Below, one piece after another: positions 1 through 10,974 of a stretch of 22,853 nt of DNA. This DNA comes from Pelargonium cotyledonis. Its lineage: Eukaryota; Streptophyta; Magnoliopsida; Geraniales; Geraniaceae. The position numbers and the translations under genes were made by a program. The first letter of the stretch is position 1, and each line of letters opens with the position of its first letter. Location: positions 1 through 22,853 of the forward strand of contig JAYMTA010000943.1 of assembly GCA_036897625.1 (NCBI GenBank), read 5' to 3'. The notes beneath the pieces are model-generated. The model was not told where the DNA came from and made no database searches. It saw nothing but the letters and a program-made list of their open reading frames with translations.

Positions 1-1826
1 CTTCTGGTCCAACATCTCCTCCCGCCATTGCCGCAATCCCCAAAATTGGCTCAAGCTCCGACCCAACCAAACCACAAGAATCAAAACCAGATTCGCAGGA
101 AAAGCAAAGTGGGCTCAGAGCAGGCACAATTATCGGAATCGTGATCGGCGACATCGCTGGAATCGCAATCCTAGCCGTGATTTTCTTGTACGTCTACCAA
201 TTCAAGCAAAAGAGAAACGTCGAGAGCACACTAAAGAAAGAAGCCAAAGCCGCGAAAGACAGCTGGTCCTCTTCCTCGTCGGAGTCCAAAGTCATGACGG
301 CGTGGTCGTGTCTGAGAAAAGGAGGAGGCAGAGGCGACGAGGATGGCACCGACACCTCAAGCTCCTCCGACGAAGAAGAAGAACAGAGCAACGTCCAAAA
401 GGGTCCTCAAAACAATCAATGTCAGCAAGAGAATCACGAACAGAGCAGCAAAGGAGGGACCTTGGTGACCGTCGACGGCGAGAAGGAGCTCGAGCTCGAG
501 ACACTTCTCAAAGCCTCAGCTTACATACTCGGCGCCACCGGTTCGAGCATAATGTACAAGGCTGTTCTTGAAGACGGAACCAACCTCGCCGTCCGGCGTA
601 TCGGAGAGAGCAGCGTCGAGCGGTTCAGAAATTTCGAGAGCCAAGTTCGGGTCATAGCCAAATTGGTGCACCCGAATTTGGTTCGGATTCGAGGGTTTTA
701 TTGGGGCACAGACGAGAAGCTCATAATCTACGACTACGTCCCCAACGGTAGCCTCGCAAATGCTCGTTACAGTAAGTCCTCTGCTTCTCTCTGTTCTAAT
801 TTACAGTCCCTGTTTCTGTCTTCTCCGGCGGCTTACGTTAGCACGGTGGAGTGTGCTAAAATGCGCTGGAGACTTTAGTTGAGCCAATGGCGGTGAGAGT
901 AGGTGCAACTGAAACCTTGTTTTTAATGCTACGGAAGTCAACGGTCTGAGAGTAGCATGCAGCGTTTGGTCACCCACGGCGTCTGATAGGGACGTGCGTT
1001 TCCATAATTCCACGACACTGCACTTTCTTCTTTGAAAATTAATCGTTCACAACAGTTAAATTCATTCATTTTTGGACATTTTGCTAATTTGCGCATGTTG
1101 ATATTGATCCTTGTACTTGGCCTTCTGAATTTCTTGGCTATTATAGGAAAGGTGGGCTCTTCTCCTTGTCACATACCATGGGAGGTACGGCTCAAGATAG
1201 CAAAAGGAGTGGCTCGTGGGCTTTCACACCTCCACGAGAAGAAACACGTCCACGGAAACTTAAAGCCCAGCAACATTCTCTTGGGCTCCGATATGGAGCC
1301 CAAAATTGGAGATTTCGGGCTCGAACGCCTCATGGGCGGCGACACGAGCTACAAAGCAGGTGGTTCGGCCCGGAACTTCGGGAGCAAGAGGTCCACGGCG
1401 TCGCGGGAGAGCTTCCAAGACCACACGCCCGGGCTCATCCCGAGCCCGAGCCCGAGCCAGGTCGGGGGCGTGTCTCCTTATCACGCACCCGAGTCGTTGA
1501 GGAGCATTAAGCCCAACTCCAAATGGGATGTGTATGCATTTGGGGTTATATTGCTTGAGCTATTGACAGGGAAGGTGGTGGTTTTGGATGATTTGGGCCA
1601 AGGGCTTGGGCTTGGGGTGGAGGATAAGGCCCGGGTCTTGCGGATGGCTGACGTGGCTATCCGTGCTGACCTGGATGGAAAAGAGGAGTCCTTGATGGCA
1701 TGCTTCAAGTTAGGGTATAGTTGTGCATCTCAAGCACCACAAAAGAGACCCCCAATGAGGGAAGTTGTACAAGTTCTTGAGAAAATCCCTAGTTCTTCAT
1801 CTTCTTCACCATATTTTTATGGTTAG
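1..1826 (+). CDS. LRR receptor-like pseudokinase, 3' part (5' end outside window)
   Basis: This is the C-terminal 482 residues of a plasma-membrane leucine-rich-repeat receptor-like kinase, read from base 3. Exons are 1-771 and 1147-1826 (stop TAG 1824-1826); the 375-bp intron has a GTAAGT donor and splits an Arg codon. Residues 1-40 are a Pro/Ser-rich juxtamembrane stretch. Residues 41-65 are a hydrophobic membrane segment, followed by a basic stop-transfer and an acidic Ser/Asp/Glu linker. The kinase fold spans about residues 165-475. The beta-3 Lys is Arg (AVRR, R198), the catalytic HRD is HGN (292-294) and the glycine loop is degenerate, whereas DFG (312-314) is kept. The activation segment carries a Ser/Pro-rich insert, then APESLR. 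Known family: the probable inactive receptor kinases such as At5g67280, At4g37250 and At2g23300; wording around YDYVPNGSLANARY and KPNSKWDVYAFGVILLELLTG matches. The inference is a signalling scaffold that phosphorylates poorly or not at all. Upstream LRRs are not visible. Confidence 0.93.
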
Positions 1827-2063
1827 TATTGAAGGAGATGATTTTAATGGACACTTATTGTAGAGAGATGTATAATTTGACTGACAGATTGTTGTTTTGT
1901 TTAAAGGATTTGTTGTTTGGTGTGAGATGATCCTAGTATTTTTTTTTTCCTTCTAATTTTGGAGTTGGTCCATGTTTTTTTGAGCTTATGGAAAATTCTC
2001 TTACTATTGTTTAACTTTCTTTATAATTTATGTTGTCACCTACATTAAAGTTCTCAATTCTGA

Positions 2064-2069
2064 AATAAA
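2064..2069 (+). terminator. Candidate polyadenylation signal of the receptor kinase gene
   Basis: An AATAAA hexamer lies 238 bases after the stop codon in T-rich DNA, a normal 3'-UTR length for a plant gene. Plant poly(A) signals are loose, so the true cleavage site could differ. Confidence 0.35.
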
Positions 2070-2967
2070 ACTAGAGATTTTGTTTGTAGTGGTAGGTCAA
2101 ACATTATGTCACTGAAGTTTCATATCTCCAATCCACTAATGTAGGAAAATATCAGTGCTAAATAATGGGTTGCCATGGTGACGTGTTTGTAAATTAGATT
2201 TCTTACGTAATAATTTTTGGATTGAAATTTTACTTGTGAATCTGATCTTGAGTACTTAAATTTAGATAACACAAAGTAGTCTACCATCAAGCAGAACACG
2301 TGACGTGAAAATAAGCATTTCAACCGTTAAAAAACATGAGTCTACTAAACGTGAGAAAAATGATCATTTTCCATGACTTGAGAGAATATTTATAGTCACG
2401 GTATGTAGAGAAAAATGTGTCGTATTATGATTGACTGTTGAAAATAGCAATTGGACTTTTATATTGTTATCGTACTTTCAAATGATTGCTTTTATGCATC
2501 ACGTGATAATAATGTCAACATGATACAAAAATATACCATGATGACATGGTATCGATCGGGGCTACGGTGGTAAGAGAATGATGATGTCACCATTGTAGAG
2601 TCATTGAAGCATGATGGTATTGCGAGACACCGGGAAAAAGCAAGTCCAAGAGGTTGTCCTCAAGGTGTACTACACTTAGGATCTTCTCACGTATTTGCTC
2701 AATGTAAGTTGTACGTGGGGTTGGCCGCCACCCTTACCTCTTCATCCCATCTTTTCCATCCACAACAATAATATAATTGCAAATCACAAATTTGACAAAA
2801 AACACAACACGCCAACATGTTTATTAAACGTGTCGTGTAAGCGATATGAACACGATTATCAAATATGTCGTGTTCGTGCTGATATGTAGAGTACATAGAC
2901 ATGACACGTTTGCAGCTTTCATCAACGACCTTCATGGATATAAAATGTATGGACCTGAGAATAAGGT
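2070..2967. other. Intergenic region with short inverted repeats
   Basis: No gene is visible; the short open frames here have no coding character. There is a small hairpin (ATACCATG at 2533-2540 facing CATGGTAT at 2545-2552). A segment at about 2805-2911 is rich in GTGTCGTGT/ACACGA words, with AAACGTGTC (2826-2834) facing GACACGTTT (2903-2911). That word style recurs at 16841-17072 and is common in dispersed plant repeats, so it is probably a transposon remnant. Confidence 0.4.
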
Positions 2968-3061
2968 TGGGCTTCGTTTATTGGGACTCAATGTAGTTGG
3001 GCTATTATCAGCAGAATATAAGGCCCACAAGATAAACCTGAGGCCCATACAAGTAGGCCCA
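2968..3061 (+). promoter_or_regulatory. Cluster of five Site II (TGGGCY) elements upstream of EB1C
   Basis: TGGGCT occurs at 2968-2973 and 2998-3003. GGCCCA (TGGGCC on the other strand) occurs at 3022-3027, 3042-3047 and 3056-3061. Five copies in 94 bp, about 265-360 bp before the ATG, is far above chance. Site II elements are known TCP-factor targets in promoters of proliferation genes such as PCNA and ribosomal-protein genes. Assigning them to EB1C is an inference from position and from the gene's cell-division role. Confidence 0.6.
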
Positions 3062-3101
3062 ATTAGCCATGAGCGGACGGACAAGACAAGTGGCTGCTAG
3101 T

Positions 3102-3112
3102 GCTAACGGACA
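3102..3112 (+). promoter_or_regulatory. MSA-like (MYB3R) element upstream of EB1C
   Basis: GCTAACGGACA contains the invariant AACGG core and matches the mitosis-specific activator consensus YCYAACGGYYA at 9 of 11 positions. It sits about 215 bp before the EB1C start. MSA elements bind three-repeat MYB factors and time transcription to G2/M, which would suit a mitotic microtubule protein. A single imperfect copy is weak evidence alone. Confidence 0.4.
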
Positions 3113-3210
3113 AATAATTTGAAATGTAAAGAGTCCCGCTCTTCTCTAATTTTAAATTCTCGGTCTCTCTCTAAAACGTATTATAGTCGTTACACAGAAG
3201 AAAATCAAAA

Positions 3211-3323
3211 CCCTCTCGTCCTCTCTCTCTCTCCTCAGTTTCTCTCTCTCTCTACTTTCTCTCTGTAGAACCAGAACGAGAGCTCAGAGAGGCCACTGTT
3301 TCGGATCGAAGAAGAAGAAGAAG
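3211..3323 (+). repeat. CT-rich tract and GAA run in the EB1C leader
   Basis: A (CT)n-rich stretch at 3211-3274 is followed by (GAA)5 just before the start codon (3308-3323). Polypyrimidine CT tracts are typical near plant transcription starts and in 5' leaders. This marks the probable transcription start region; no clear TATA box is seen, as often with Site II promoters. Confidence 0.5.
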
Positions 3324-3325
3324 CG

Positions 3326-5960
3326 ATGGCAACAACCATAGGTATGATGGATTCGGCATATTTCGTTGGTAGATCTGAGATTCTTTCGTGGATCAACTCT
3401 ACTCTCCATCTCAGCCTTTCCAAAGTCGAAGAGGTTTGTTTTTTCTTCAAACCTAATTCTTAATTCGATTTCCTCTGAATTTATTTATCGGATTTGTTTT
3501 TGTTTTCCATTTATGTTGATGAATTTGTTGGATCTGCGTGTTGTAGGCGTGTTCTGGTGCGGTTCATTGCCAGCTTATGGACGCAGTCCATCCAGGGATG
3601 GTGCCGATGCACAAGGTCAATTTTGATGCCAAGAACGAGTACGAGATGATCCAGAACTACAAGGTTCTTCAGGATGTTTTCAACAAACTCAAGATCACAA
3701 AGGTTCGAATTTGTTTCTTTTGGGGGGCGAATATTATTTATTTTTTGCCCTAGCCATCTAAACATGTTAGAATACATATATACTTTGAATTCTGGTAATG
3801 AAAATTTGAGTTCATGTTTTATTAGTTCTGAAATACATATATACTTTGAATTCTGGTAATGAAAATTTGAGTTTGTGTTTTATTAGTTCTGAAATTCCCA
3901 AATTGGTTTGTCTATTGTGATTTGGGATACAGCATATTGAGGTTAGCAAGTTGGTGAAAGGGCGTCCACTTGATAATCTGGAGTTCATGCAATGGATAAA
4001 GAGATACTGTGATACTGTCAATGGAGGCCTTGTTCAAAGGTAATCCAATCTTGAATTCCATTTTTCAATTTATTTATGCGAAACGAATTTTGATATAAAA
4101 CTGAAATTTGATGAGACTGTCATCTCGTCTGTCACAAATTGGGTATCATAAAATTCTCTTAGTATACCAAAGAGTGGACTTGCAATAATTTTGCCACTCA
4201 CACAAATGTAAGTGTTGTATACAAAAGTAAGCTTAAAATTATATGGGATACAGAGGTATCTCATATTCCATTTCACTTCTTTTCATCCATTGCATGAGGT
4301 ATGAGTAGCTAATAGTTGCATGAATTCATGATGTACAATATAATGCAAAGGTGAATACTACATGGTGGCCAAGTGCAATTGTCTCGTATATTTTTAACCT
4401 GATAATTACGAAACATAGAATTTGGGCATCAATACAGCATTAAAAATTTTGGTACAACACTTGAATTCATGGATCTCAAATCAAAAATCATGTTCGTAGA
4501 TGAGAGTTGCTTGGAAAATATAATATTTAACATTCAGTCTCACATGATTAATTCTTTTATTATTGTTAGAATTGCCATTTGTATCCATCTTTCTCGTGGA
4601 ATTTCATATTGTTAGTTAGACCATGTGTTTTGACTTGATTAATCATTTTCAAGATAGGAGGTTGGCCCACTGAACAAGGTTCAAGGGATGTTATGTTCTT
4701 CGACAATGCATAAAAATAAAAATAATTACCTTTTCCTGATTACTTGGGTTATCCATGGATTCCTTATCAATAACAACCATTCAAAGTTTTATATATCCAT
4801 TTTAATAGTTTGGCTTTACATTTCAACTTCCACACATTGAATTGTTTCATGATTTCTTTTCCTTAGAAGTTATTGTAGAGTGGTCCCTTTTTGTATCCAA
4901 TTTAGATTTTGTCCCTTTCTTTTGAGTGAATCAGAACATTTTGAAGGGCTTATTTTCCTATATTCATCATCAAGTGTGATTGAGCAAATATTATTCACGT
5001 ATAGTTGTGCACTAGTTGTTGGATTGTACTATGGTTTGGAGTAGATAATAATGTAGATTTTGTTGTACTCTATGAAGTTTTTGTTTGGCTATACATATTT
5101 GTCGCTACTGGATAAATATTTTGACTGATTGATTTTTTGTTGTTAGTTACAATCCTCAGGAAAGAAGAGAAGCTTGCAGGGGAGGAAAAGAAGCAAGCAA
5201 GAAATGTGTCCAATTGCACTCATCGAGCAAGAGTGCAACAGCAGCAGCAAGAGTTCAATCATCCCATGGCGCTCGAAGAAACGATGCATCTTCTGTAAAC
5301 ACCACAAATCATCATTCAGCAAAGACCTCTAGACCGCCAACTCCTCCTACTGTGGTGCCTGCATATGATGAACAGGTACTAACCAACAATCAATGTAGAA
5401 AGAAAATAAGTAAATAACATGTTCAAGACAAGTGCATGGTCTAATGAATACTCAATTATAATGCAGATCACAGAGTTGAAGCTGTCAGTTGATAGCCTAG
5501 AAAAGGAGCGGGATTTCTACTTCGCTAAGCTGAGGGACATTGAGATTTTGTGCCAGAGTTCTGAAATTGAACGCTTACCCGTACTGTCTCTCAGAAACTT
5601 GCTTATCTGAACACATCCAAAGTTGTTCTTCATGATAAAATGCTAACAAGAGATCTGCTTTGTGCTTTCTCTTTGCAGATTGTTGGAGCGATAAAGAGGA
5701 TCCTCTACGCAACTGATGACGATGCTTCTGTGGTGGCAGAAGCTCAAGCCATGTTGTCCCAATCCCAGCAGCAGGAAGCAGAAGGTCTGAGTCCCATTGC
5801 TGAGTTGTCCGAAGAAGGAATAAAGTTGGAACCGCAAAAGAGAAAAAACATAGTGAATTTTGACATTGAAGCAGCTGGCATCACAACATTGTCTCCAAGG
5901 CAGAGGATATCTGATGCTTCTGATGTCCACTGCAGCAGCTCACCTCTTATGACCTACTGA
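3326..5960 (+). CDS. EB1C: EB1C-type microtubule plus-end-binding protein
   Basis: Six exons: 3326-3433, 3547-3702, 3933-4039, 5147-5375, 5467-5580 and 5679-5960. All introns are GT-AG and phases agree, giving 331 residues; I recall Arabidopsis EB1C as about 329. The start ATG opens [20 protein letters not shown], the normal EB1 N-terminus. A calponin-homology domain (about residues 14-116) binds growing microtubule plus ends; it includes [20 protein letters not shown] and [17 protein letters not shown] Ser/Ala/His-rich basic linker follows. The EB1 C-terminal coiled coil covers about 196-260 ([19 protein letters not shown] at 212-230). The C-terminus does not end in the EEY/F motif of animal EB1. 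Instead it has a basic patch (QKRK, 291-294) and [15 protein letters not shown], diagnostic of the plant EB1C branch, whose members are nuclear in interphase and act on spindle and phragmoplast microtubules. Intron 3 is long (1107 bp). Site II and MSA-like motifs upstream suggest proliferation-linked expression. Confidence 0.96.
3771..3892 (+). repeat. 61-bp tandem duplication in EB1C intron 2
   Basis: Two adjacent 61-bp units (3771-3831 and 3832-3892) differ at two positions only, so the duplication is recent. It lies inside the intron between exons 2 and 3 and ends 40 bp before the acceptor site; splice sites are untouched. Confidence 0.95.
4040..5146 (+). other. Large intron 3 of EB1C
   Basis: An AT-rich 1107-bp intron with donor GTAATC and acceptor TTGTTAG. 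I see no open frame of coding character, no terminal inverted repeats and no microRNA-like stem in it. Confidence 0.8.
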
Positions 5961-6572
5961 TTTGGAATCGTAAGGCACAGCATCTTCTTCCTTACCTTAT
6001 ATGAATATCATTGGACTCTCATGATCTACTGGTTATCGGTAGGAACATATATAAGAGAGGTCTTGGTCTTTGTTCATACAACACCCTGAGTTGTTGTCCT
6101 AGGTTTTAAGCTGGTTGTTTTTAGTTGGTGCTCTTGTTTGGTAGAACTCAAAATGTGAGTCTATTGGGGATGGTTTTGCAACTTATATTTGGTTATGAAT
6201 ATGTAGGTTATATGATGGATGTTTAGTTCTTATACTACCATTCTTTCCCATTTTGTTTTTCAATATGGCATTTAGAAAGAGTTTGAATTAAGCATATATG
6301 AATGAGGACGAGATTTTCATTTTCACCGTGAAACATACACATAACCAAATGCAAATTTGCGAATCTTATGTATAATGCATGTTCTTGATTCTCATTTCAA
6401 ATAGAAATGGAAAATGTTTCATGAATTTGAAATTTTTATTTTTGTTCCAATTTGGCCCTAATTTGACAATCCCAAATATAGTAAGTGGCACTTAAGGTTT
6501 CCTGTTGACTCGGATGGTACTTCCAAGATGTGTGGAGGACCCTCCAATTCTTCAACCAAGAAACATAGGAAT
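5961..6572 (+). other. EB1C 3' UTR and intergenic DNA
   Basis: The first 250 bases or so are probably the EB1C 3' UTR (T-rich, with many TTGTTT/TGTTTT words). The rest is AT-rich sequence without recognisable features up to the TATA-like site at 6573. Confidence 0.5.
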
Positions 6573-6580
6573 TATAAAAA
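6573..6580 (+). promoter_or_regulatory. Candidate TATA box of the small gene
   Basis: TATAAAAA lies 82 bp before the first in-frame ATG (6662), which would leave a leader of roughly 55 bases. Spacing is typical, but the motif is common in AT-rich DNA. Confidence 0.35.
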
Positions 6581-6661
6581 GTTAGTGTTTTGTATGTTCA
6601 TTTTTTTATGCACAATCCATTTATCATTTCAAGTAAATCAGATTGTGTGTAACCTTCCAAT

Positions 6662-7181
6662 ATGAATGCCCAAACACAACTTGAGAAGGTGCATTTCCAT
6701 TTCTCCATCCTCTTATTATTTTTATTTTTTTCTCTTTTTTGGCTTTTCATTTTTCTTGATTTGTAACAAATTCAAATTCCATAGTCATCCATGAAATTCG
6801 AATATTAGGGTGTGTCACGAACGCATGAATTAAAAATTAAAAATTACATACACGTCTTAATTTCTTAGAATTTCACTTAAACAATACTTTAAAGGTGCTC
6901 TTTTGTGAATTTTACAGTTCTAGAAACTTTCAAGTGATTTTTGTCCCATCAAAAAATGAAATGAAGAACTGAAAACTTGTTCATTTGTACCCAGAAAATT
7001 TGATATTTGTTTTCCATAATTTTTTCCCCAGAAAAATGAACCTGCACAAGTAGGTGGACAAGGCCAAAAGATTCCGAAGACCAGCGGAGGCATCTTGTGC
7101 GGCGCCGCCGCAGCGGTGGCCACCACCCTTCAGCACGCCCAGGAGGCCATCTCTGCAAACAATTCACCTACCTCCAAATGA
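6662..7181 (+). CDS. Candidate two-exon gene for a 58-residue Ala-rich protein, unknown function
   Basis: I do not recognise this protein. Proposed exons are 6662-6688 (nine codons, MNAQTQLEK, donor AAG|GTGCAT) and 7032-7181 (49 codons plus TGA), after a polypyrimidine tract and TTTTCCCCAG acceptor. Both exons are phase 0 and join without a stop. Exon 2 is strikingly GC-rich (about 7070-7160) in AT-rich surroundings, the contrast usually made by a coding exon. The product has a polar N-terminus, then SGGILCGAAAAVATTLQHAQ, which could form an amphipathic or weakly membrane-seeking helix, and a polar end NNSPTSK. There is no signal peptide. A TATA-like site lies at 6573 and an AATAAA at 7393. 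Alternatives: exon 2 is the last exon of a gene with other upstream exons, or a pseudogene piece. The antisense frame over the same GC island has no start or splice context that supports it. Confidence 0.45.
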
Positions 7182-7475
7182 TACATTGATTCTGGGTTTT
7201 ATTTTTCTTATTCAGATCCTTGGATGTTCATGTTGGTCTATTAATTATGTACTGAGATTTTTTGTGTATTAAATTAATTACTTCTACAATTATGTAATGA
7301 TCAATCAAAACTTACTTCTTTTCCTTAATTTCTGTGCATTGTTTCAAATGCAAATACAAGATTCCAACATTCCTAGGCCAAGTTGACAACCGAATAAACT
7401 GTCATTCTCAACCCCAACCGAATTGTTTACAGCATCAAAAAAAAGTTGATACCAATTGACAATATTGGCCATCCA
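7182..7475 (+). other. Short intergenic stretch before the ARF promoter
   Basis: AT-rich DNA with an AATAAA at 7393-7398 that could end the small gene's transcript and a CCAAT motif at 7452-7456, about 20 bp upstream of the ARF TATA box. Confidence 0.4.
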
Positions 7476-7485
7476 TATATATAAA
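7476..7485 (+). promoter_or_regulatory. TATA box of the ARF gene
   Basis: TATATATAAA, followed by a second TATA-like run at about 7491 and pyrimidine-rich DNA from 7500. It lies 183 bp upstream of the ARF start codon, implying transcription from about 7510. A CCAAT motif (7452-7456) is close upstream. Confidence 0.5.
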
Positions 7486-7546
7486 GCTCTTTATATATTC
7501 TCTTCTAATCCGAATCCGATTCTTTCTTTTCTTTAGTCCTTAGATC

Positions 7547-8750
<1,204 letters not shown>

Positions 8751-9010
8751 ACCCACCTAGCTCTTCACTTTCTTCACAATCAACACTTCAATAATCTGAT
8801 AATTCTTTACTTGTTAATTTCCCATCAAAACAGACATGAAATCCACTGCTGAGATCAAGTTACTGCATGTCTTGACAGTAAAAATGAATAAATTTGTATT
8901 GGTATTTATAGACTTATAGTTACTGAATGTTTATACGTAAACTTTGTGCTAAAATTTAATATTTCATATGGATTTCGAGCATCGGATTCTGCAAAATCAA
9001 CTGGCAGTGG
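8751..9010 (+). other. ARF 3' UTR and flank
   Basis: Probable 3' UTR; an AATAAA hexamer at 8887-8892 is a fair poly(A) signal candidate 137 bases after the stop. Confidence 0.45.
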
Positions 9011-9270
9011 TTTTGGAATGAAGCTATGGAGTGGATAATTTCAAATTACGGAGCTGAGGCTTTTTGTTCTTTTATAGTTAGTAGCACCAGCAATGCTTAG
9101 AAAAGCTGCATTATTATGGAGATATTTAGAGTTTTTATGATGTTTTCAATGGTTGGTGGGTGTGGGGAAGCTTCATTTCATGAGTTTAAAGACCTTTGGC
9201 TCGAATGTGACAGCTTGAAACACCAGAATTTCCAGAGGCATGCCTTGAATTCGTGTTCTTGGTAGGTGAG
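9011..9270 (+). pseudogene. Possible remnant of a retrotransposon RNase H-like (RVT_3) domain
   Basis: In the frame of bases 9191-9214 the sequence reads DLWLECDS, the hallmark around a catalytic Asp in plant RVT_3/RNase H-like domains of non-LTR elements. The sequence before it (ASFHEFK) is broken by stops further upstream. Only this one motif supports the call, so it is weak; if right, it is a very decayed LINE-type fragment. Confidence 0.25.
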
Positions 9271-9344
9271 GCTCTGTTTTGACCAAATTCATGACATAAA
9301 CGTATAGTGGGTGAAAATGAATATTTACTGTCTGATATATCTTA

Positions 9345-9410
9345 CTCGTCCGGGTAGAAACTTGTTGTCTGTTTGTTGATGTCGTTCAGCGGTTTTTAGA
9401 CTGGAACGTA
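9345..9410 (+). repeat. Repeat copy 2, downstream of ARF
   Basis: Diverged direct copy of the segment at 8283-8345 in the ARF intron. It carries a six- to eight-base insertion after the shared AGAAACTTGTTG and then resumes TTGTTGATGTCGTTCAGC. Confidence 0.6.
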
Positions 9411-10270
9411 GGTCGTTCTGTATGTCTCATGCATCAATTTGACCTGGATTTTGGCCGGCCACATGGTCATGTGGTCGCAAAATGCAGTGCAGTTTCAAAT
9501 TTTCAGTCTCATCGGCTATTATTTTATTGGTTTTTGTATCGTACGTTCGATATAATGGCATTTCGAGGACTCGATATTTTATGTATGAACACTAGTTAGG
9601 GTGAAACTATGTATGGTTGGGAATTTAGCTACTGTACATTTAATGTGAGCAACAGACATGGTACTCTAGCTTGGATCTTTGAGCTAAAGGACAATGTAAA
9701 AGCCATGAAATGAGCAACCATACATCAGAATCACATTAATTCTTTAGCAACTTGGAGATGCAGATTGGTTGGGTGGCAAGGAATAACTGTGGTTGGTCTA
9801 CTCTTTTTTATGGTAACTTGCTCTTTTACCATAAAAATACTTTATTCTAGCTCTTCGGTTGAATTAGGGCATAGGTCATTGCTAGGGTTTGAATCCTCTA
9901 ACCCGTCTCATGTACCGACGACATAAGTGGATTAGAATACACTTTGTAAAACCTAGTTTAAGAAAATCAAATCTTCACAGTTCGGGACAGACGTCCCTAA
10001 ATGTTTAGCTGTAATAGCCCTTAAATCTCGACTTTCCTAGAGTCCACCAAGTAGGTGCCTTCCCCATCAGTGACATCTTTTCTCGAGTTTTCCAAAGACA
10101 GACCATGCATCATTGACATCATTAGTAGATAAGAGTACTATTTGTCTAAGTCAACGAAGTTCTTTTCAGTGCGCTATCAATCAGAAGCTATCTAGTCATG
10201 TCAGTCATAAACTGCCCACAAGTCAACGACGTGACGCTTTTCTAAGAATAGTTACTTTCGCCTAGAACTT
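9411..10270. other. Intergenic DNA with small hairpins
   Basis: No gene seen. There is a 16-bp inverted repeat (CCACATG facing CATGTGG, 9459-9474) and a 12-bp stem hairpin (9805-9816 with 9826-9837, nine-base loop). A tRNA B-box-like word GGTTTGAATCC lies near 9886-9896 and could be a SINE trace, but no matching A box is found. Confidence 0.4.
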
Positions 10271-10277
10271 CTTTTCG

Positions 10278-10400
10278 ATGAGCTTACTACTAAACAGTCC
10301 CCAACTAGAAGATGATATGATACCAAAAGATTTCACACCAACTATTGAAGCAAATGAGCAATGGAGATTGAGGATCTTAGAAGAAACAAGAGAGTACCAT
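10278..10400 (+). pseudogene. Exon-like fragment, unidentified
   Basis: An open stretch with coding-like composition (IPKDFTPTIEANEQWRLRI then LEETREYH) is preceded by a possible acceptor (AAACAG|TCC) and ends at AG|GTTTGT, a possible donor. I cannot match it to a family, and no partner exon is evident within about 500 bp on either side. It may be a relic of a decayed gene or transposon. Confidence 0.2.
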
Positions 10401-10708
10401 AGGTTTGTAATAATTTGTACCAGAAGATATAAAAAAACAAGGTTGCTCCTAGCTGTCCACAACCATTGGTTGAGACCGTTCCTTCACGAGTGTGCCATCC
10501 ATTTTGCTTTATCATATCTCCCATCTGTAGCTGCTTGTGGTTGTGCATCACTTTCCTCTTTCATTTTCTCTACACATCTTCAAAAAACTATGGAACCCAA
10601 GAAACAATTTATATGCAACAGACAAGCCCCTTACCATTTGTAGCTTACACACTTTTCTCTTGTTTTTTCCCATCACTTGCTCCATTATTTTCAAATTTTT
10701 TGGAGGGA

Positions 10709-10955
10709 TTTTACCAAAATAGGATCATGCAAATCACTTGAAAGCACATGGATCAACCCTACTTCGGACCATATGATAACTCATGTGTCCATCAAACTTG
10801 TTGGTGCACAGGAATGCACGCAACATTCCCGTCTTCTGCGTAAACCAACTCAAAGCTACGACTTTACTACTTTACCAAAATTTGTCCTACGAAAATCGAA
10901 TCGTGCAAATCACTTGAAAACCCTATTTTTAGACCATAAGATCACTCGTCTTTCA
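10709..10955 (+). repeat. Degenerate direct repeat, about 90 bp, two copies
   Basis: Copies at about 10709-10795 and 10869-10955 share TTTACCAAAAT, TCGTGCAAATCACTTGAAA/TCATGCAAATCACTTGAAA, AACCCTA, GACCATA and ACTC(A/G)T in the same order. They differ by substitutions and short indels, so they are old. Confidence 0.65.
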
Positions 10956-10974
10956 AAGAACTCTTTTTTACACA

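Noticed and set aside
302..571. 89-codon open frame inside the receptor kinase exon
   Set aside because: Arg-rich shadow frame of the real coding frame, with no start or splice context of its own.
1166..1510. 114-codon open frame in kinase exon 2
   Set aside because: Another shadow frame; the kinase motifs are in the other frame and continue past its end.
6949..7167. Minus-strand frames over the GC island
   Set aside because: The plus-strand frame has coherent splice sites and a plausible composition; the minus-strand translations are Trp/Arg-rich, as expected of antisense of a GC-rich exon.
9451..9474. GGCCGGCC next to CCACATG...CATGTGG
   Set aside because: Short palindromes with no partner site or gene context; expected by chance in this length.
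9886..9896. tRNA B-box-like GGTTTGAATCC
   Set aside because: No cloverleaf, A box or acceptor stem could be drawn around it.
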